Assembly (NCBI RefSeq): GCF_030230605.1
Contig: NZ_JASPDO010000012.1
Coordinates: 7,887 to 71,886, forward strand
DNA length: 64,000 nt
Direction of reading: 5' to 3'
Origin: Brevibacterium sp. UMB1308A
Lineage (GTDB): Bacteria > Actinomycetota > Actinomycetes > Actinomycetales > Brevibacteriaceae
A program made the translations under genes and the position numbers. Under the pieces are notes generated by a model. It did not search any database. It was not told the DNA's origin and saw nothing but the letters and a program-made list of their open reading frames with translations. Positions 38,023-46,612 of the stretch are shown one piece after another. Positions within the stretch are counted from its first letter, which is position 1; every line of letters begins with the position of its first letter.

Positions 38023-38103
38023 TCCTCCAGCTTATGCAATGCGCAGATCAAAGACATGAGACAGGTGCCCCAGCGCCACGCTTTAAACGCTTAAAAGATC
38101 GTT

Positions 38104-38124
38104 ACACTTCGTCTGTTGAAGTGT
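38104..38124. promoter_or_regulatory. inverted repeat upstream of the crp gene
   Basis: ACACTTC and GAAGTGT are separated by 7 nt, about 60 bp before the crp start. It could be an operator, possibly for CRP itself, though it does not match the TGTGA-N6-TCACA consensus. Confidence 0.35.
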
Positions 38125-38183
38125 GACAAGCGCCTCAAAACGGGTAGGTTTGTACCAAAGGCATTTTCCCATGGAGGTAGATA

Positions 38184-38861
38184 GTGGACATCGAAGTCGT
38201 CCGCAACGCGACCCTGTTCGCCGGACTAGATGAAGAATCGACCAGCGCCCTCATGAAGTTCATGAAACCGCGCAGTATTCGCCGTGGCACTCCCCTTTTC
38301 CACGAAGGTGACAGCGGAGACGAGCTCTACATCGTGTCCACTGGAAAACTCAAAGTAGGTCGCGAATCCTCTGACGGACGCGAAAACCTGCTGTCGGTTG
38401 TGGGCCCCGGCGAAATCATTGGTGAGCTCGCACTGTTCGATCCGGGCCCGCGTTCATCCACGGTGACCGCTGTTTCACAGTCGGAGGTTTTGAGCCTCAA
38501 GCACGAAGACCTGCTCCGCTGGCTTGAAGAACGCCCGCAGGCCGCTATGAACCTGCTGAAGGCGCTTGCACAGCGACTGCGTCGCACAAACGAAACTGTT
38601 GGCGACCTGGTGTTCTCCGACGTTCCTGGCCGCGTTGCTAAAGCCATCCTCGACATGAAGAACCGTTTTGGGAAGCCTGCCCCAGACGGCATTCTGGTGC
38701 CCCACGACCTCACCCAGGAAGAACTCGCTCAGCTTGTTGGCGCTTCACGTGAAACCGTGAACAAGGCACTCGCCGATTTCGCTGAACGTCGCTGGATTCG
38801 CCTTGAAGGCCGCTCGGTTGTCATCTTGGACCTAGAGCGACTGACACACCGCGCGCACTAA
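38184..38861 (+). CDS. crp: CRP/FNR-family transcriptional regulator
   Basis: A 225-residue regulator. N-terminal cyclic-nucleotide domain with GEIIGELALFDPGPRSSTVT (phosphate-binding cassette; GEL..R.SS). A C-terminal helix-turn-helix reads LTQEELAQLVGASRETVNKA. The GTG start has GGAGG upstream. It is the equivalent of mycobacterial Crp (Rv3676) and corynebacterial GlxR, a global regulator that binds cAMP. The name is given by homology and position. Confidence 0.93.
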   Translation: MDIEVVRNATLFAGLDEESTSALMKFMKPRSIRRGTPLFHEGDSGDELYIVSTGKLKVGRESSDGRENLLSVVGPGEIIGELALFDPGPRSSTVTAVSQSEVLSLKHEDLLRWLEERPQAAMNLLKALAQRLRRTNETVGDLVFSDVPGRVAKAILDMKNRFGKPAPDGILVPHDLTQEELAQLVGASRETVNKALADFAERRWIRLEGRSVVILDLERLTHRAH

Positions 38862-38885
38862 ACCCGCGCACGCGCAAACACAGTG

Positions 38886-38922
38886 GAAGCGCGTCTGGCT
38901 TGTGTGCCAGGCGCGCTTCTCG
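38886..38922 (+). terminator. terminator after crp
   Basis: A 14-bp stem (GAAGCGCGTCTGGC/GCCAGGCGCGCTTC, one G-T pair) with a TTGTGT loop, then TCGTT. It lies 25 bp after the stop. Confidence 0.7.
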
Positions 38923-39036
38923 TTATCTCACCCTCGCCTTACCTTCGGGTAACCACACTGTGGACACGAGTTCAGTATTGGTGGACCGCATACGTACCAT
39001 GAATGCACTTAACGTCCACGTGAGGAGAGAAAGGCA

Positions 39037-39843
39037 ATGGAGCCACATATCCGTGTGACAGCGAATAACCCGTCCCCTATGACGCTTGACGGCACAAACT
39101 CGTACATCGTGAAGTCAAGCGATCTGAGTACTGTCGCCTTGATTGACCCGGGCCCTGAGCTCGCGTCGCACAAGCAAGCTCTTGAAAACGCCGTCGATTG
39201 CGCCACGCTCACGGCTATCGTGCTCACACACCACCACGCAGACCACTCCGAGATGCTTGGCACCGCGCACGAATGGGCCCCCGGCGTACCTGTTTACGCG
39301 GTCGATGAGACCTTTGCACAAGGTGCACCAGCGCTAACGTCACTACAGCCAGAAGGACACGTGGTCGAATTCGGTTCGCACGCAAACGACTGCCTCACGC
39401 TCATCCCCACACCTGGGCACACGGCGGACTCCATCAGCGTGCTCCACGGGAACACCCTTTTTTCCGGCGACACGATCCTGGGAGAGGGAACCACCGTCAT
39501 CATGTACCCGGAAGGTTCAGTGGGACAGTACCTGGACTCCATGCAGCGAATCTCTGATCTGGTCGATCACACCGTTGAGACCATCCAACCTGCTCACGGC
39601 CCCACCATCAAAGACCCCCGCGCAGTTGTTGACTACTACATTTCCCACCGCAAGGACCGCCTCAACCAAGTGAGCAAAGTGGTTGAGCAGGTGGGCCAGA
39701 TCGAAACCGACTCGACCGGAGCAATCTCACAAGAGTACGCCGGCCGAATTGCCGACGTCGCCTACGCTGACGTCCCGCAGAAACTCCGCCCCGCCGTCTT
39801 GTCGTCGGTATCCGCACAGCTGGAATACTTACTAAACAGCTGA
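39037..39843 (+). CDS. MBL-fold metallo-hydrolase
   Basis: A 268-residue protein. Metal motif THHHADHSE (HxHxDH) and later histidines in LIPTPGHTADS and IQPAHGPTI, typical of the LACTB2/RNase Z-like hydrolases. AGGAGAGAAAGG precedes the ATG. Equivalent of Rv3677c, next to crp. Substrate unknown. Confidence 0.9.
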   Translation: MEPHIRVTANNPSPMTLDGTNSYIVKSSDLSTVALIDPGPELASHKQALENAVDCATLTAIVLTHHHADHSEMLGTAHEWAPGVPVYAVDETFAQGAPALTSLQPEGHVVEFGSHANDCLTLIPTPGHTADSISVLHGNTLFSGDTILGEGTTVIMYPEGSVGQYLDSMQRISDLVDHTVETIQPAHGPTIKDPRAVVDYYISHRKDRLNQVSKVVEQVGQIETDSTGAISQEYAGRIADVAYADVPQKLRPAVLSSVSAQLEYLLNS

Positions 39844-39849
39844 CCCCGC

Positions 39850-40773
39850 TCACACTTCGCTGGAGGAACTCGACGGGCTGTCGACTTCCTCCAGGTCGGA
39901 AGTCAAGGATTGCGGGTCCTCGCCTTCTTCGTCGCCCGAGGTGTCAACCACCTCGGTCTGTCGCGTGCGTCCCCGTTCGGAAGGGTCAGCGCGCGGATCC
40001 AGGGATACCCACCAGGTGCCGTCTTTTTTAAACACCTCGGGAGTAATGGGCGTGACGTCGCGGATCTTACACATTGCAGCGGCCACACTTGGCACGCCTA
40101 ACAGCGATTCGCAAATGAGGCGAACGGGTCCACTGATGGAGTCGCTGGAGTGGTCACCGCACATCGACAAGACTTCCGCTGGGCTCACCCAACCACCCCA
40201 GGCGCCTGTGACCGATTCAAAGTTCACGGTCTGGTCTGGTGGCATCACGGCTGTGAAATACACGGTGTCATAGCGCTTGAGCTGCCATTCGGTGTTGACC
40301 CAGCGTAACCACGGACGCAACATGTCGGGGCGGAACTCCAAATTGCGAGTTTCCAAAACATCCCCAAACGCCACCTTCTTCTGAAACAGTTTGGCACGCG
40401 CGTCACGCACGTAGGTCACGTCAGTTTCGGTTGCGATTGTTCCTTCAGCGGTCTGCGCAACGAGCACGCCGGTGAGCTCTAAAGCAACGCGGCCGGCGGC
40501 CACAAAGTACGCGAGTGAACGCGTGACATTGGTTTTCCGTAACATTCGCGCACACCGTTCAGGCGCCACTCCGGCCATAGGCAACCAGCGTGAATCCGAC
40601 GGGCGCACCTGCCCGCTAGGGAAGTCCCACCGGTTGCGGTCGTCCTGCCCAGGTTCGTCAGCGTTGCGTGTCATGAACATCTGGACGCCGTGTTCCGAAT
40701 CGCGAATCAGAACGATCGCTGAAGCGGGTAGCGGTTGAGGAGGTGTCAGCGCTCGCTCTCCACCTTCAAACAT
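39850..40773 (-). CDS. Nudix-like protein with degenerate Nudix box
   Basis: A 307-residue protein. The N-terminal beta-strand (SAIVLIRDSEHGVQMFMTR) and the loop WDFPSGQVRPSD look like the NUDT19-type Nudix fold. The helix that should read REVFEE-G is FVAAGRVALELTGVLVA, so the first two metal-binding acidic residues are lost. The remaining 150 residues resemble NUDT19-like acyl-CoA hydrolases. It is either inactive or has changed chemistry. The C-terminal 50 residues are acidic and serine-rich, and contain the inverted ACCTCGG pair at 39936-39956. Confidence 0.7.
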   Translation of the reverse strand: MFEGGERALTPPQPLPASAIVLIRDSEHGVQMFMTRNADEPGQDDRNRWDFPSGQVRPSDSRWLPMAGVAPERCARMLRKTNVTRSLAYFVAAGRVALELTGVLVAQTAEGTIATETDVTYVRDARAKLFQKKVAFGDVLETRNLEFRPDMLRPWLRWVNTEWQLKRYDTVYFTAVMPPDQTVNFESVTGAWGGWVSPAEVLSMCGDHSSDSISGPVRLICESLLGVPSVAAAMCKIRDVTPITPEVFKKDGTWWVSLDPRADPSERGRTRQTEVVDTSGDEEGEDPQSLTSDLEEVDSPSSSSSEV

Positions 40774-40876
40774 GTTCAGGATCTTTGTGAGCCCCTGGGA
40801 TGCGGGGATCGTGTGCGAACGGTGTGGCAGTGGATGTCCTTACGTGTGACTTTACGTGTGTAACTCGGCGCGAATC

Positions 40877-41332
40877 CTAGATTCGGACTGTGACCTCAAC
40901 TTCGACCGAGGTGCCAAGAGGTAGCGCTGACACCCCCACTGCCGAACGTGCGTGTTGGCCACGCTCGCCGAACACTTCGCCCAACAGTTCGGACGCTCCG
41001 TTGATGACACGTGGCTGCTGGTCGAATCCGGGGGCAGAGGCTACAAACCCCACAACCTTTACCACCTGCTTGACACGGTCCAAGTCGCCCACAACGGACT
41101 GGATCGCTGCAAGCGCGTTGATGGCGCACAGCTTCGCCGCGTCATAACCGGCCTCAACCGTAACTGAGTCCCCCAGTACACCGGGGTTGACCAGTTCACC
41201 GCCTACAAACGGCAACTGTCCCGAGGTGTACACGTGGTCGCCATCGACCAGGGCTGGAACATACGCACCAGCAGGTGCCGGAACCTCGGGCAGTTCAATG
41301 CCGAGTTCCGTAAGCTTCTCCGCGACTGTCAC
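40877..41332 (-). CDS. RidA family protein
   Basis: A 151-residue protein of the YjgF/RidA family (enamine/imine deaminase). Features: AYVPALVDGDHVYTSGQLPF, VNPGVLGDSVTVEAGYDAAK and SAVGVSALPLGTSVEVEVTV, where the conserved RSAVGV arginine is kept. GTG start, with AGGAGG in the tail of the upstream DUF4177 gene. Position matches Rv3678c. Confidence 0.93.
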   Translation of the reverse strand: MTVAEKLTELGIELPEVPAPAGAYVPALVDGDHVYTSGQLPFVGGELVNPGVLGDSVTVEAGYDAAKLCAINALAAIQSVVGDLDRVKQVVKVVGFVASAPGFDQQPRVINGASELLGEVFGERGQHARSAVGVSALPLGTSVEVEVTVRI

Positions 41333-41334
41333 TG

Positions 41335-41496
41335 TTAGCCCTCCTGCTTAGGACGCTTGAAGTACGCGACCAGTCCCTGACCGTCGGGACCGGGTACAAC
41401 CTGGACCAGTTCGTAACCATCTTCGCCCCACATGTCCAAGATCTGCTTGGTGTTGTGGATCAGAAGAGGAGCAGTTACGTATTCCCACTTTTGCAT
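41335..41496 (-). CDS. DUF4177 domain protein (53 aa)
   Basis: MQKWEYVTAPLLIHNTKQIL, then WGEDGYELVQVVPGPDG and VAYFKRPKQEG. The WEY and GYELV motifs are typical of DUF4177. It ends 2 nt before the RidA GTG, so the two are an operon; the RidA ribosome site lies in its tail. Function unknown. Confidence 0.85.
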   Translation of the reverse strand: MQKWEYVTAPLLIHNTKQILDMWGEDGYELVQVVPGPDGQGLVAYFKRPKQEG

Positions 41497-41553
41497 GTTG
41501 TCACCTTTCATCGCGCACCCTGCGGTGCGCTCAGTTTGCAGGGTTAAGCGGTC

Positions 41554-43884
41554 CTAGCCGCCGATGGTGTTGACGCCACCGCCACCACCATTGCCGCCGC
41601 CTCCGCCGTTATTGCTGGAGCCACCGCCGCCGTTGTTTCCGCCACCACCGTTCTTAGACGGTTTTTTCTTAGGCTTAGGGGCAGGGGCGTTGTTGCTACC
41701 TCCGCCGCCACCGCTGTTGCCGGAGCCGCCGCCACTGCCACCGCCGGAGCCCATCATGGAACCGGGTGCGCGGAAACCTTCATTACCCTTGGTGTGTTTG
41801 ATGGCCTTGTTCATGTATGCCTGCCACGACGGACCAGAAATGGTTCCACCGTAAACGCGTCCGCGGACTTTACCCTTTGAGTTCTTACGCCAGTCGCGCA
41901 CACCGTCTGGGTCACCTGTCCACACAGCGGTCGACAGGGTAGACGTGAAGCCCAGCAACCATGTGTGACCAACTTCGAAGTTCGTGGTACCGGTTTTGGC
42001 ACCTGCGGGAGCGCCGATCCTCAAGCGTGAGGTCGTACCTCCGTTGAAGGTCTGCGACAACGCGTACGCCACTGCTTTAGCTACATCAGGCTCGACTGCC
42101 TCGTGGCAGTTGGGGTCTGGAGCCTTGACGTCTTTGCCTTCTGCGTCCTTAATGCTGTCGATTGGGGACGGCTTGCAGTACGTACCGCCTGAGGCAAACA
42201 CCGCATATGCGGCAGCCATGTCGATTGGTGCCACCGGTGTGGTGCCCAGAATCGAAGAAGGCATGGTGGAGATGTAGAGGTTTCGTTCCTTCTTCCAGTT
42301 TTCTTGTGGCTCGTCCAGCGGTTCACCGTTTCCGTACTTGAGCCCCAATGCTTGTGCGGTCTTCATGATTCCGCACATGTTGAGCTGGTTACCCATAGCC
42401 GCGTATCCCGTGTTCACGGATTTCTTGGTGGCTTGGAGTGCAGTCATCGAACTGGATCCCCCACCGTCACCAGCGTTGTTGGGGTTCCATTTACCACCTG
42501 CAGCCGGGCAGCCGTCGTACTTCCACGAACCAGCAGAGTAGGTTCGTTTCGTCGCGTTCACCGTGGTGTTGAGTTTCTTGCCTTCACGTAGCCACTCAGT
42601 CAGCACAAAAGGCTTCCACGTCGAACCCACCTGGAACCCACTCGCACCGTTGTGCTTACGGTCCACGTTGTAGTTCAGCTGTGTGTCGACGTTCTTTTTA
42701 CCTTCAGCCACGGAGTAGTTACGGTTCTGGGCCATCGCCAGGACCTTTCCGGTCCCGGGCTCAACCGTCACAATCGAGTGACCTGCGCCCGATGGGTCCC
42801 CCACTGGGATCCGTTTCTTCACGGTGCTATCTGCAGCCTTTTGCATATCCCGGTTGAGCGTCGTCTTGACCGTCAAACCACCTCGGGCAAGGACGTTGGC
42901 GCGCTCTTCTTTTGTCTTACCGAAAACCGGGTCATTTTCAATTACACGCTGCACGTAGTCACAGAAGTAGGCAGCGTCCTTAGCCGCGGCACAACCGTTA
43001 GGCGTGTTGTGGATTTTCAGTCCCAGTTCAGTTTTGACAGCTTTGTCGTATTCTTCCTGCGAGATGTAGTCGTACTTCAGCATCTGGCCCAGCACAATGT
43101 TCCTGCGTTGCAACGCACGGTCAGGGAAACGTTCTGGGTTGTATGCTGCCGGGTTCTTCACCACACCAGCCAGCAACGCCGACTGTTCAATGTTGAGGTC
43201 TTTAGCTTTAACGCCCCAGTAGTGGTGAGCGGCAGCTTCCACACCGTACACTCGCGGAGAACCCGAATAGTTGTTGATGTTCAAGTACCGGTTGAGGATT
43301 TCAATCTTGGGGTACTTCTTTTCAAGCGCGGTCGCCAACTTAATTTCGCGAAGCTTACGCGCATACCCCGCGGCACCGTCTGCTTCTGTTGCTGCTTCCA
43401 CGCCCTCTGCGTCATCTTCCGAGTGAGCATTCTCTGACAGCACGTTCTTCACGTACTGCTGTGTCAGCGTGGAACCACCCTGCTTGGAGTTAGAAAACGT
43501 GTTGTGCACCAGCGCGCGGAAAATACCCTGAAGGTCCACGCCACCGTGCTCGAAGAAGCGTTCGTCTTCCACCGCAACTGTTGCGTCCTGCATGTGTTGC
43601 GAAATGTCGTCGATGTGGACTTCTTTACGGTTCTGCCAGTAGAAGCTCGCAATGAGTGAGCCGTCGGCAGCCAGCATCTTGGACTGTTCTGCCAGAGGAC
43701 GTTCTTCCAGCTCTGCTGGGAGCGAGTTGAAGATATCGGCAGCGTTCTTAGCACCGACCGAGGCGACACCCACTGACGGGATCGCCAAACCGGCACCCAC
43801 AATCCCAGCGATTGCACTGACTGCGATGAACTGCAGGAGCAGAGATAAGCGGTTGGGTTTTTTGTTGGACGCAGAAGACACCAT
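41554..43884 (-). CDS. class A penicillin-binding protein (PonA-like)
   Basis: A 776-residue bifunctional peptidoglycan synthase. One N-terminal membrane helix (LLLQFIAVSAIAGIVGAGLA). Glycosyltransferase 51: VEDERFFEHGGVDLQGIF and GGSTLTQQYVKN. Transpeptidase: GSTWKPFVL (SxxK serine), SVNTGYAAM (SxN) and AKTGTT (KTG). The C-terminal 60 residues are a glycine/asparagine-rich tail with KPKKKPSKN. Equivalent to PonA2 (Rv3682), though PASTA domains are absent. The ATG at 43884 follows a TACAAT box. Confidence 0.94.
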   Translation of the reverse strand: MVSSASNKKPNRLSLLLQFIAVSAIAGIVGAGLAIPSVGVASVGAKNAADIFNSLPAELEERPLAEQSKMLAADGSLIASFYWQNRKEVHIDDISQHMQDATVAVEDERFFEHGGVDLQGIFRALVHNTFSNSKQGGSTLTQQYVKNVLSENAHSEDDAEGVEAATEADGAAGYARKLREIKLATALEKKYPKIEILNRYLNINNYSGSPRVYGVEAAAHHYWGVKAKDLNIEQSALLAGVVKNPAAYNPERFPDRALQRRNIVLGQMLKYDYISQEEYDKAVKTELGLKIHNTPNGCAAAKDAAYFCDYVQRVIENDPVFGKTKEERANVLARGGLTVKTTLNRDMQKAADSTVKKRIPVGDPSGAGHSIVTVEPGTGKVLAMAQNRNYSVAEGKKNVDTQLNYNVDRKHNGASGFQVGSTWKPFVLTEWLREGKKLNTTVNATKRTYSAGSWKYDGCPAAGGKWNPNNAGDGGGSSSMTALQATKKSVNTGYAAMGNQLNMCGIMKTAQALGLKYGNGEPLDEPQENWKKERNLYISTMPSSILGTTPVAPIDMAAAYAVFASGGTYCKPSPIDSIKDAEGKDVKAPDPNCHEAVEPDVAKAVAYALSQTFNGGTTSRLRIGAPAGAKTGTTNFEVGHTWLLGFTSTLSTAVWTGDPDGVRDWRKNSKGKVRGRVYGGTISGPSWQAYMNKAIKHTKGNEGFRAPGSMMGSGGGSGGGSGNSGGGGGSNNAPAPKPKKKPSKNGGGGNNGGGGSSNNGGGGGNGGGGGVNTIGG

Positions 43885-43890
43885 GGCAAC

Positions 43891-43896
43891 ATTGTA
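43891..43896 (-). promoter_or_regulatory. TACAAT -10 box, leaderless promoter of the PBP gene
   Basis: TACAAT on the minus strand, 6 nt before the ATG at 43884. There is no Shine-Dalgarno sequence in between, and the box is close to the ideal sigma-70 -10. Confidence 0.55.
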
Positions 43897-43940
43897 CCGA
43901 TGGCCGCAAGCCACAGGTTCAGCAGAAACTGAGTATCCGC

Positions 43941-44837
43941 TCAGGATTCGCGGGTCACGAGCTTCACAAGTGTTACTTCGGGCGGGCAGGCGAATCTCAC
44001 CGGCGCAAAAATTGAGAACCCCAGCCCTGCGCTGACGTGAACAGGTACACCTAATCGGGTGAACAGGCCGCGTGCTTCGTCCCGAGGTCGGTCACAGTTG
44101 GTGACGGGCGCCCCGTATCCGGGAATGCGGATCTGGCCGCCGTGGGTGTGGCCTGCGAACACAATGTGGGCTCCCGCGTCGATTAGGGCGTCGACCGAGG
44201 CGGAATAGGGTGAGTGGGTAACGCCCACGTTGAGATCGGCGCCGGGTTGGAAGCTGGGGTGTTGTGCGCTCAAGTGAGCATTGTTCATGTGCGCATCCCC
44301 CACGCCCGAGGCGCGAACTGTCAGACCGTTTGCCTCAACGGTTGCGTTGCGATTGTCCACAAAGTTCCAACCGCGCAACGTCAGTGCCCGGCGCAGGTCG
44401 TCAGCGGGCAGATCCGGTTCACTCTCTTTCACCTCACTGGGCCCCATGAGATACCTGGCCGGGTTCTTCACAGCTGGGCCGTGGAAGTCATTCGACCCAA
44501 AAACAAAGATCCCGGGAAACGCGGTGAGTGGATTCAGCGTATGAATAACGGTTTCGAGCGAGTTGAACCCAAAATTGTCGCCGGTGTTAATCACCAAATC
44601 TGGCTGGAGTTGTGCAAGCGAACGGACCCAGTTGATCTTGTGCTTTTGCCACGGCGCAACGTGCAGGTCACTAATATGCAAAACGCGTAGTGGCCTACTG
44701 CCGGGAGGCAGAACCGGGCACGTCTGGTGTCGCACAGTAAAAAGGTGCGGCTCAATACACGCGCCCCACACACCAGCTGCGACAGCACCCGTTACCCCCG
44801 CACCGGCAATCACGCGAAGAATCTTCTTTGTGTCCAC
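43941..44837 (-). CDS. metallophosphoesterase
   Basis: A 298-residue calcineurin-like phosphoesterase. Metal motifs: LRVLHISDLHVAPW, VINTGDNFG, FVFGSNDFHG, and GHTHGGQIRIPGYG. The N-terminus has a short hydrophobic anchor (VIAGAGVTGAVAAGVWGA). Same order PBP-phosphoesterase as Rv3682-Rv3683, so probably active on a cell envelope or nucleotide substrate. The 50-bp gap to the zinc permease gene has a weak hairpin. Confidence 0.92.
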   Translation of the reverse strand: MDTKKILRVIAGAGVTGAVAAGVWGACIEPHLFTVRHQTCPVLPPGSRPLRVLHISDLHVAPWQKHKINWVRSLAQLQPDLVINTGDNFGFNSLETVIHTLNPLTAFPGIFVFGSNDFHGPAVKNPARYLMGPSEVKESEPDLPADDLRRALTLRGWNFVDNRNATVEANGLTVRASGVGDAHMNNAHLSAQHPSFQPGADLNVGVTHSPYSASVDALIDAGAHIVFAGHTHGGQIRIPGYGAPVTNCDRPRDEARGLFTRLGVPVHVSAGLGFSIFAPVRFACPPEVTLVKLVTRES

Positions 44838-44888
44838 CCTTTTACGCTACCGTGAAACACACGCTTCCACGACAAGCTCGGCGTGTTC

Positions 44889-45782
44889 TTACACGCGGTG
44901 TTCCACATCGAGCTCAGCCAACCGACGGTTGCGCTGACGGGCGTACCGCTTTTCGCGACTACGGCCAATGAGCCGGCACACCGCATAAATGAGGAAGCTG
45001 ATGGTCGTGACAAACGGACTGATAGGCACCACAGGCGAGCCAAGAGCAATCAGCACACCGCCCACCGAGGACACCGTGGCAAAAACCACTGACAGAACCG
45101 GCACCAGGTACGGGTTCGCAGAAATCTGCGTGGCTGCCGCTGCCGGGGTGACCAACAGCGCCATCACCAGCAACACGCCCACAACCTGCACGCTCAACGC
45201 CACAGCCAAACCCAACACCAGCATGAAGGTGATCGTCAGAAAGCCGATCGGGACACCTCGGGCGCGGGCGACCTCGGCGTCAATCGAAGCGAAAGCCAAC
45301 GGACGCCACATCACTGCCAAAGCAACAACCACAACAGCGGCACACACCATAAGAACTTTGAGCTGGCCAGGGTTGACCGCCACAATCTGACCGGTAAGCA
45401 AGCCGAACTTGTTAGCCGCCCGGCCCTCATACAGCGCCAAGAACAGGATCCCCAGGCCCAACCCAAACGGCATAAGAACACCAATGATCGAGTTCTTATC
45501 AGACGCGCGAACGCCTCCAGCCCCAATGAGAAACGCGGCGATCAGCGACCCAATAATGGACCCAAACACCACGTCGAAACCCACCAATAGCGCGAATGCT
45601 GCACCTGCGAAAGACAGTTCCGCAACACCGTGCACAGCAAACGGGATATCGCGGATGATGACGAAGTAGCCCACCAGGCCACCCACCATTCCCAGTACGG
45701 CCGAGGCCAGAATGGAGTTGCGCAGAAGAACCACGAGTTCGCCGTAGTCTTCGAACGTAAAAAGTTGAGTCAACTGTTCCAC
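44889..45782 (-). CDS. znuB: zinc/manganese ABC transporter permease
   Basis: A 297-residue membrane protein of the ABC-3 family with 7-9 helices; FAVHGVAELSFAGAAFALLV and LTITFMLVLGLAVALSVQVV are typical segments. It overlaps the ATPase gene by 1 nt. Together with ATPase and solute-binding protein it is a metal importer; zinc is suggested by the histidine-rich lipoprotein. Confidence 0.9.
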   Translation of the reverse strand: MEQLTQLFTFEDYGELVVLLRNSILASAVLGMVGGLVGYFVIIRDIPFAVHGVAELSFAGAAFALLVGFDVVFGSIIGSLIAAFLIGAGGVRASDKNSIIGVLMPFGLGLGILFLALYEGRAANKFGLLTGQIVAVNPGQLKVLMVCAAVVVVALAVMWRPLAFASIDAEVARARGVPIGFLTITFMLVLGLAVALSVQVVGVLLVMALLVTPAAAATQISANPYLVPVLSVVFATVSSVGGVLIALGSPVVPISPFVTTISFLIYAVCRLIGRSREKRYARQRNRRLAELDVEHRV

Positions 45783-46612
45783 TACTGTTTGGCGCTTTCT
45801 GGTTCCGGGTGATGGTGCTGTTCATCGCCACCAACAACAACTAAACGTCCGCCTATTTTGAGCACTTCGACCTTGCTGTCGAACAAGTGCGAAAGGGCCT
45901 CAGAGTTCATCACTTCGCTAGGCGTACCCACTAAGAAGTGTCCGCCCACAATGTAGATGATGCGGTCTACGTAGGGAAGAATCGGGTTGATTTCGTGAGT
46001 GACAAACAGGATTGCGGTGTCATTTGCTTTGCGTTCTTTGTCCAGCAACGAGGCAACCAAATGCTGGTGTGGGATGTCCAAACTCAGAAGAGGTTCGTCG
46101 CACAGAAGCAAGCGCGGACTGCTGGCCAACGCGTGCGCCAAACGCAGGCGCTGCATCTCGCCACCGGAAAGGGTGCCTACCGGTGCGTCTGCGTAGTCCC
46201 CAGCTCCCACAAGGTCAAGCAGGTGATCGATACGTTTCTTAAACTTCGACGACGGCAGGCGTAGCCCCCAGCGGTGCCCGTCTACCCCCAGGGCCACGAT
46301 GTCGCGGGCGCGCAACGGTGTAGCCGGGTCAACGGATCGTTGTTGAGGCACATAGCCAATGTCTGGGTCGCCTTTGCGCACGCCGTGGTCGCCCACACGG
46401 ATCGAGCCACCAGACAGTTTGTACTGTCCGAGTAGCACTTTGAGCAGGGAGGTTTTGCCACTGCCGTTTGGCCCTAGAACGGCGATGAACTCCCCCGGCT
46501 CTACTTCGAGGTTGAGGTCATGCCACAGGACGCGCTCGCCAAATTTGAGGAGCCCGTCGCGAATCTCTAAGACAGAGTTTCGCGACGGACTTTCATGCTT
46601 ATTTGAGGGCAC
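45782..46612 (-). CDS. znuC: zinc/manganese ABC transporter ATPase
   Basis: A 276-residue ABC ATPase. Walker A GPNGSGKTSLLKVLLG, signature LSGGEMQRLRLAHAL, Walker B RLLLCDEPLLSLD, switch histidine FVTHEINP. It ends in a histidine-rich tail (DEQHHHPEPES). It overlaps the substrate-binding gene by 14 bp. Confidence 0.93.
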   Translation of the reverse strand: MPSNKHESPSRNSVLEIRDGLLKFGERVLWHDLNLEVEPGEFIAVLGPNGSGKTSLLKVLLGQYKLSGGSIRVGDHGVRKGDPDIGYVPQQRSVDPATPLRARDIVALGVDGHRWGLRLPSSKFKKRIDHLLDLVGAGDYADAPVGTLSGGEMQRLRLAHALASSPRLLLCDEPLLSLDIPHQHLVASLLDKERKANDTAILFVTHEINPILPYVDRIIYIVGGHFLVGTPSEVMNSEALSHLFDSKVEVLKIGGRLVVVGGDEQHHHPEPESAKQ

